Assembly (NCBI GenBank): GCA_022376925.1
Contig: JAIOJX010000003.1
Location: forward strand, 39,231,874-39,295,873
Length of the DNA stretch: 64,000 nt
Direction of reading: 5' to 3'
Source of the DNA: Tragulus kanchil
Taxonomy: Eukaryota; Chordata; Mammalia; Artiodactyla; Tragulidae
Shown here: positions 57,773 to 64,000 of the stretch, one piece after another
Position numbering within the stretch: position 1 is the first letter of the stretch
Layout: each line of letters begins with the position of its first letter
Program-made: the position numbers and the translations under genes
Notes under the pieces: generated by a model
What the model was told of the DNA's origin: nothing
What the model saw: only the letters and a program-made list of their open reading frames with translations
The model's database searches: none

Positions 57773-57880
57773 AAATCTCTAGGGATCCAGAGTCTTCTTG
57801 GTACTGTCCTATTGAGAAAATGGCTTCCCCCCTTGAGTTTATCTCTGGAGGTGGTTCCTGGAGATCTAGATGCTATCTTT

Positions 57881-58213
57881 TTTTTTTTTTTTTAAACATT
57901 TATTTTATTTATTTATCTTTTGGGGGGATAGGGGGGGGGGGGGGGGGGATGGGCGGGCCACTTCTATTGGTCTTTCATTTCTCTATTTTCATCCATCTTT
58001 GTTCTTTGGCTCCTGTGGGCCTCCTATCGTGGTGGCCTCTGTCGTCGCAGAGCACCAGCTCTGGGTGCTTGTGCTCCAGAGCTCCGGCTTGGTAATTGGA
58101 CACATCAGTCCAGCTGCTCCGCAGCACGTGGGATCTTCCCAGACCAGGGATTGAACTGGCACCCCTTGCACTGCAAGGCGGTGTCCTTACCCACTGGACC
58201 ACCAGGGGAAGCC
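57881..58213 (-). mobile_element. CHR-like SINE, type L
   Basis: Minus-strand long form. A 15-bp target-site duplication, ctagatgctatcttt, lies at 57866-57880 and 58214-58228. The GC-rich part contains an unusual long g run (about 57929-57948) in place of the usual mixed g-rich sequence. Confidence 0.93.
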
Positions 58214-58228
58214 CTAGATGCTATCTTT

Positions 58229-58567
58229 ACATTCCAGGCAGGAGGGAAAATGAGATATTCCGAAGCATCTCCTTTAAGTATACTTCTTAAAAGTTGCCCA
58301 CGACTACTACTACTTTTATCTCACTGGCCAGAAGTTAGTTATGTGACCACATGTCGAATCTACAAGAAAAACTAAGGAATGAAATATTTTGTCCCATGAG
58401 GCATTGTGCTCAGCTAAAATAACAGCATCACTTCAGTTGGCAAGTCATCATCTTTCATACTGGAGGTCAATCTGTTTCTGTCTTCTCAAGATTCTAGCTT
58501 CATTGATAATCTCGTCTCTTCTGTAAATGTAAGCTGTATGTAAAATTTTTAAAAAATTTATTTGGCT
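58229..58567. other. Unique sequence, no gene seen
   Basis: Nothing recognised. Confidence 0.5.
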
Positions 58568-58790
58568 GGGGCTTCCCTGGTGACTCAGATGGTAAAGAAT
58601 TCGCTTGTACTGTGGGAGACCTGGGTTCTATCCCTGGGTTGGGAAGATGCCCTAGAGGAAGCCATGGCTACCCGCTCCAGCATATTTGCCTGGAGAATCC
58701 CATGGACAGAGGAGTCTTGTGGGCTACAGTCCATAGTATCGCTGAGAGTTGGACATGACTGAAGTGATTTAGCACGCAGACACACACACA
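58568..58790 (+). mobile_element. Bov-tA SINE
   Basis: Plus-strand, well preserved: 'ggggcttccctggtgactc', 'ctgggttctatccctggg', 'ggagaatcccatggacag', 'gagttggacatgactgaag', ac-rich end. Imperfect aaattta repeats flank it. Confidence 0.88.
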
Positions 58791-58799
58791 AATTTACTT

Positions 58800-59127
58800 C
58801 TTAGGTCTGAGTTTCAGCATGTGGGAATTTTCCTTGTGACTGAAGGGTTTCATTCTAGTACAGACTCTTCATTTGTGGCATCTGGTCTGCGCGGGGAGAG
58901 GGCTCAGTAGTTGTGATGCACAGGCTGTCCCGAGGCCTTTGGGATCTTAGTCCCTGGACCACTTAGTCCCTAGATTCACATCCTCTGCATTGGAAGGTGT
59001 GTTCTTTTATTTTTTATTTTTCAAGTTTTGTTGTTTATAGTTATATATAATCCCAAATCCATCATAGGTATATTTTTGACCCCTCCTGTAAGGTGAATTC
59101 TAAACCACTGGACAACCACGGAAGTCT
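58800..59127 (-). mobile_element. Degenerate CHR SINE, interrupted
   Basis: Minus-strand CHR-type phrases 'gctcagtagttgtgatgc' and 'gggatcttagtccctgg' appear on the left, and the head 'accactggacaaccacgg' on the right. About 80 bp of AT-rich sequence (59005-59090) lies between them. Doubling 18 begins inside that interruption. Confidence 0.6.
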
Positions 59128-61270
59128 CTTCTGATTTGCATTTAAACATGCCTTACATTTTCCCATCTTAAGAAAAAAAAAAAATTCTTGGGCAAATTTC
59201 CTATTCTGTTGCCTCCTGCTCTACTCACATTCCATTGGGCAAAGTGAACTATATGACTAGGTGTAGCTTCAATAGGATGGAGAGATACCCACCTCCAATA
59301 GGGAAGCACTGAAAGTTACAAGTTAATGCATAGGGATGCATGCTTCTCCCCTAGTAAAGGAAGTGAATAATTTCAAATGCGATCTCCCACATCCTCTTTA
59401 TTTCCAGACTCTTTGAAAAAGTTGTCTTCTCTGAAGCATCTCTATTGCTAGTTTTTTTTTTTTTGTTTTCAATAAATCTCCTAGATCTAGTTTCTGCTTC
59501 ACCACATTAGTCAAATTGTTCTTACCAAGGCCACTGACTATATTTCCTTGTTGTTAAGCCCAGAGGAAATGTTTTAGTTCATACAGTGCTTGGACTTAGG
59601 CCAGCCTTTGAGAATGTAGACCACTCTTTTCTAGAAATTATTTCCTTGGCATCCATACCTTTACCTTTTCTCATGTCTGATTGCTTAATCGCACTCTTCC
59701 ATGTGGGCTACTATTTGGGAGGCAACCCCTTAGGTGTTGGTGCCGTTGTATCTCTATTTACACATTTCTCAACAACCTTATCTCTTGCAGTTCTTCAGTC
59801 ATGCTTGTGCTAAGTTCAAAGTACAACCTCAATGTACAAAAGAGTAGCTTCCCTTAGTTTTAGTAAGTGATACCATTGTGCTCCATCCTCTTTCTCCCAG
59901 TTCTCCTATCGGTTGTAGAGAAAATTAAACTGGCTCATTAAACTCATTCTCTTTCAGTTCTGATGTATCTTTCAGATAGTCAAGTCTGTTTCCTTTTTGT
60001 TTTTTAAACTCAGTTTCCTTTTAATGATGGCTTTTCCCTTGCAAAGAGCCTTGGCCTCTGATCACTGCCTGCCTCCCAAGTGAGTCCAGATGGAGTGGGT
60101 TCCTGTAAGTCTTTTTCTTGCTGATGGAAGTATATCCTAATGTATTGAACAAGTGACTGATGGGGAACCCAAATCCATCATAGGTATATTTTTGACCCCT
60201 CCTGTAAGGTGAATTCTAAACCACTGGACAACCACGGAAGTCTCTTCTGATTTGCATTTAAACATGCCTTACATTTTCCCATCTTAAGAAAAAAAAAAAA
60301 TTCTTGGGCAAATTTCCTATTCTGTTGCCTCCTGCTCTACTCACATTCCATTGGGCAAAGTGAACTATATGACTAGGTGTAGCTTCAATAGGATGGAGAG
60401 ATACCCACCTCCAATAGGGAAGCACTGAAAGTTACAAGTTAATGCATAGGGATGCATGCTTCTCCCCTAGTAAAGGAAGTGAATAATTTCAAATGCGATC
60501 TCCCACATCCTCTTTATTTCCAGACTCTTTGAAAAAGTTGTCTTCTCTGAAGCATCTCTATTGCTAGTTTTTTTTTTTTTGTTTTCAATAAATCTCCTAG
60601 ATCTAGTTTCTGCTTCACCACATTAGTCAAATTGTTCTTACCAAGGCCACTGACTATATTTCCTTGTTGTTAAGCCCAGAGGAAATGTTTTAGTTCATAC
60701 AGTGCTTGGACTTAGGCCAGCCTTTGAGAATGTAGACCACTCTTTTCTAGAAATTATTTCCTTGGCATCCATACCTTTACCTTTTCTCATGTCTGATTGC
60801 TTAATCGCACTCTTCCATGTGGGCTACTATTTGGGAGGCAACCCCTTAGGTGTTGGTGCCGTTGTATCTCTATTTACACATTTCTCAACAACCTTATCTC
60901 TTGCAGTTCTTCAGTCATGCTTGTGCTAAGTTCAAAGTACAACCTCAATGTACAAAAGAGTAGCTTCCCTTAGTTTTAGTAAGTGATACCATTGTGCTCC
61001 ATCCTCTTTCTCCCAGTTCTCCTATCGGTTGTAGAGAAAATTAAACTGGCTCATTAAACTCATTCTCTTTCAGTTCTGATGTATCTTTCAGATAGTCAAG
61101 TCTGTTTCCTTTTTGTTTTTTAAACTCAGTTTCCTTTTAATGATGGCTTTTCCCTTGCAAAGAGCCTTCCCCTCTCATCACTGCCTGCCTCCCAAGTGAG
61201 TCCAGATGGAGTGGGTTCCTGTAAGTCTTTTTTCTTGCTGATGGAAGTATATCCTAATGTATTGAACAAG
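59052..61270. repeat. Tandem doubling 18 (about 1102-bp unit, twice, with filler)
   Basis: Copy A is 59052-60153 and copy B 60168-61270. The 14-bp filler tgactgatggggaa reads as a shortened form of the DNA right of copy B (61273-61296). Three substitutions lie about 100 bp before the end of copy A (ggcctctg versus cccctctc near 60052 and 61168). One t-run difference lies near 60113. Confidence 0.94.
59128..60153. other. Unique sequence within doubling 18
   Basis: No gene. The frame 59586-59813 (75 residues, hydrophobic) repeats at 60702-60929 only because of the doubling. Confidence 0.5.
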
Positions 61271-62530
61271 GATGTACTAGATTCAGTGGGGTGGAACAGG
61301 AAAGTTTCTCCTCACTACTGTATTCATTTGGACTGATTCTCTATTCAGTGGAAGAAATTTGGTAAGGACTTAAGGTGTTTCCTGGTCATATTTGATAATA
61401 AAAGTCCAGTCTCATTTATTAATTGTATAACACAAAATTCCAGTCCAATTTGTTTCTCTCCACTCCTGGTGGTTATACTTTTGATCAGTGATTTTTGAGA
61501 ATTATGATAACCCACTTCCAAAGAAATTTTCTAAATACACAGTACTTTATGATTACAGTAATGAAAAAATAAATTTTAATATGTATTTTTACCAAGTAAA
61601 TATAATAAAGGAAGGTATAATGAAAATAAAAGCTGAAATCTTTTTATTGAATTTTTAAATGGATCTTGGAAACTTCTGCTGGGAGGATGGAGTGGTTTTA
61701 TCCCTCTTTTTTTTCCCCATTCATTGGCCAGCTGTTTTTGAAGAGTCTCCAGGGAAGGAAAGAGGTAAGAAAAAAAAAAAAAAAAACTAGAGATTTTACC
61801 TTGAATACATTTTTTATGTGGTGTTGATGTTCTCCAGCTGTGAGAGAGATCAGGCGTTGAACTTTTTCTCATAGGGTTCTTTTGTGTATTTTTAGAGACT
61901 TCCCCATAGCTGGTGGCCAAGCTGCATTTTACTTGTCTTCAGGCTTGTCTGCTCTGGTGGTCACATCTGATCATCACTGTTACCCCTAGTCCTCAAGTCC
62001 CCCCATTCCTGAGCCTGGGCCTTTTGTGTTGCTCTTCCAAGGCGTTCTTGGGAGAACTTCTCTCAAGATGATCCAGCTCAGCTCTCCCTTGAGGCATACT
62101 TTGTAGAGCACTTGCCTTGCCAAATTCTGGAAGAGTGGCCATTCCAACACTGCCCTTCTTCTCTTTGCTGGAGTTGGAGCCACAGCTTCTTTCTTGCTTA
62201 GATGAGGAAAGTCCTCTACTCGCCCTGGGGAGGGTAAGAATCTCTCCAAGGAAACCTCAGTCTCTCCACTTTCTCTCCAGTAGCCTGGTGGGTGTTCACA
62301 GGTGGACTCTGGTGCCACTGTTCACCCATCTTAGATCACTGGTGTGCCACATCTTTGCCTTACAGACCACTTAAACTTATTTTGAAAATTCAACTGTGTG
62401 CTCCTTCCACATTTTTATGTTGCTATCTAAACTTTTTAGTCATAAATTTAATTCATATGCAAGGGTGTAATTTTTTTACTTATTAAAATATCAATATTTT
62501 AAAATAAAACTACTACGTTATTTCTTTAAA
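61271..62530. other. Unique AT-rich sequence, no gene seen
   Basis: Frames 61576-61920 and 61986-62318 (minus) have no recognised domain. A 20-base A run sits at about 61770-61789. No named repeat. Confidence 0.5.
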
Positions 62531-64000
62531 TGTACCTACCATGGATACATAGTACTTTGATACCCTCTATCACAATGACCCACTCCCACCCCCGCAAACA
62601 AAATGGACAACTTTTTTTTAAGCAGAGATTTTATGTTCTATTTCCCCCTGAAACTCTTTTATTTTTCAGTTTCACTTCACTCCAATAATTTTTTCTCTTG
62701 TAATATGTTTTTAAGTTTTCCAGTCCATTATTCCCATGATTTTTCTTTAGTAAAAATGCACATTTAAATTTTAAATTTTAATTTCCTGTGATCATAAAAT
62801 TCCTTCTAAGCCGTGTTATCATAACAGCTATTAATACTCATATGATCAAAGCATAAAAATATGACAAGTTCTGATAAATGCATCCTAACCATAAAAGTAA
62901 ACTTCTGTCAGACATGTGCTTTCTAAAAAGAGGAGAACTTTCTTCTTTTTCTTCTCCTCTTCTTTCTCCACCACCTCCTCCTCTTTCTTCTTTCAATTTT
63001 GAGGATGATCAAGGATTTAGTGAAAATCAGCAACAACAATAAAAGGTAGTATTAGGCCATGGGTAAGTGTGGGCTTACAGAAGATTCATTTCAACTCTTA
63101 ATTGCCTCATTGCAGTGAAATGGACAGTGCTTTCCCATTAAGTAAATCTAGACAAAAGTACAGAGTCACAGGGAGTAAATGAAGAGAGAAGAGGTTAATA
63201 AATGAGAGTAAACAGTAAAAAGTTGAATAGAGATTTGGAGTATTCAATAGTATTTTGGCACAAGGTAAAAAAATTAACCATCTGAATAGATGTTCAAGAA
63301 AATGCAATACTCTATATTCCTTTAACTCAAAAATATACTATTCAACTGTTAGTCACAAACTTGAAAATTTCCACTTTTCTGTTCTTTGAATTATGTAAAA
63401 GAAGCTGCTGAGATGCAAACCTAGGGCATATTGTGAAGGGCAATTTAACTTACAATATGAATATATATATTGTCTCTTTGGGATCATGATGCTGCTCACA
63501 ACCCAAACAGTACACCAGAGTTGAGTGAATTGAATGAGAAGTGGATGAGATATTTGCCTTTCTCATGAGATTGAGTGAATGAATGATTTATCTACTACTT
63601 TAAATTTCTTTAATTTTTTTTTGTACCTACCATGGATACATAGTACTTTGATACCCTCTATCACAATGACCCACTCCCACCCCCGCAAACAAAATGGACA
63701 ACTTTTTTTTAAGCAGAGATTTTATGTTCTATTTCCCCCTGAAACTCTTTTATTTTTCAGTTTCACTTCACTCCAATAATTTTTCTCTTGTAATATGTTT
63801 TTAAGTTTTCCAGTCCATTATTCCCATGATTTTTCTTTAGTAAAAATGCACATTTAAATTTTAAATTTTAATTTCCTGTGATCATAAAATTCCTTCTAAG
63901 CCGTGTTATCATAACAGCTATTAATACTCATATGATCAAAGCATAAAAATATGACAAGTTCTGATAAATGCATCCTAACCATAAAAGTAAACTTCTGTCA
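62531..64000. repeat. Tandem doubling 19 (period 1091, cut by window end)
   Basis: Copy A starts at 62531. Copy B starts at 63622 and is still matching at the window edge. One t-run difference is seen (62697 versus 63788 region). The 30 bp before copy B (63588-63621) resemble a distorted version of the 24 bp before copy A (62507-62530). The rest of the unit is AT-rich DNA without a gene. Confidence 0.93.

Noticed and set aside
2869..64000. A new mobile element about 1.1 kb long
   Set aside because: Block content differs at each locus, no terminal repeats or target duplications bound the blocks, and the outer flanks continue in register with known L1, BovB and SINE sequence.

Overview
The window is a piece of a ruminant nuclear genome, most likely from a pecoran. 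It is full of ruminant-type retroposons: tRNA-Glu-derived SINEs of the Bov-tA/Bov-A and CHR lineages, one Bov-A2-like dimer, and 3' pieces of the RTE-type LINE BovB. It also has artiodactyl-type L1 3' ends and older mammalian repeats (MIR, MER5-like, L2-like). The species cannot be named from the sequence alone. I see no protein-coding gene, rRNA or functional tRNA. Every longer open frame is a SINE or LINE frame, or a short frame with no recognisable domain. The region is therefore intergenic or intronic.

The dominant structure is not a repeat family. At 19 places the sequence stops and restarts about 1.07-1.17 kb back, so that block of otherwise single-copy DNA appears twice in direct tandem, nearly identical. 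The second copies begin near 3936, 8829, 12194, 16219, 18362, 23897, 25872, 30927, 34355, 37015, 39830, 42875, 45023, 49056, 51772, 53939, 56678, 60168 and 63622. The blocks share no sequence with each other; only the duplication length is constant. Several joints carry short fillers that read as degraded copies of flanking DNA, and most mismatches between copies lie near the joints or in homopolymers. The simplest reading is an assembly fault, with overlapping contigs or reads joined end to end without collapsing the overlap. About 20 kb of the 64 kb would then be redundant and the true locus would be about 44 kb. One observation pulls the other way: seven joints share 2-5 bp of microhomology, more than chance predicts. 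Raw-read checks are needed to separate artefact from real duplication.

Layout. 1-2.5 kb: nested and solo CHR-type SINEs. 2.8-5 kb: first doubling (Bov-tA plus L1 3' end). 5.8-7.7 kb: an L1 with a twin-priming inversion and a SINE near the inversion joint. 7.7-9.9 kb: doubled L1 3' end. 10.5-15.2 kb: Bov-tA cluster. 15.1-19.5 kb: two overlapping doublings holding L1 debris, MER5-like pieces and a mariner-derived hairpin MITE. 20.5-26.9 kb: SINEs, a MIR and two overlapping doublings. 27-29.8 kb: mostly unique DNA with a perfect CTCF core motif. 29.8-35.4 kb: doubled unique DNA and doubled BovB. 35.8-40.9 kb: doubled unique DNA and a doubled young SINE. 41.6-46.7 kb: L1, CHR-2 and BovB in two overlapping doublings. 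46.4-47.2 kb: an inverted pair of young SINEs. 47.6-64 kb: mostly unique AT-rich DNA with six more doublings.

'Type S' (about 250-300 bp) and 'type L' (about 325-335 bp) are my working names for the two forms of one abundant CHR-like SINE that I cannot name with certainty. Type L has an extra GC-rich stretch before its A-rich tail. Most copies still show target-site duplications (TSDs).
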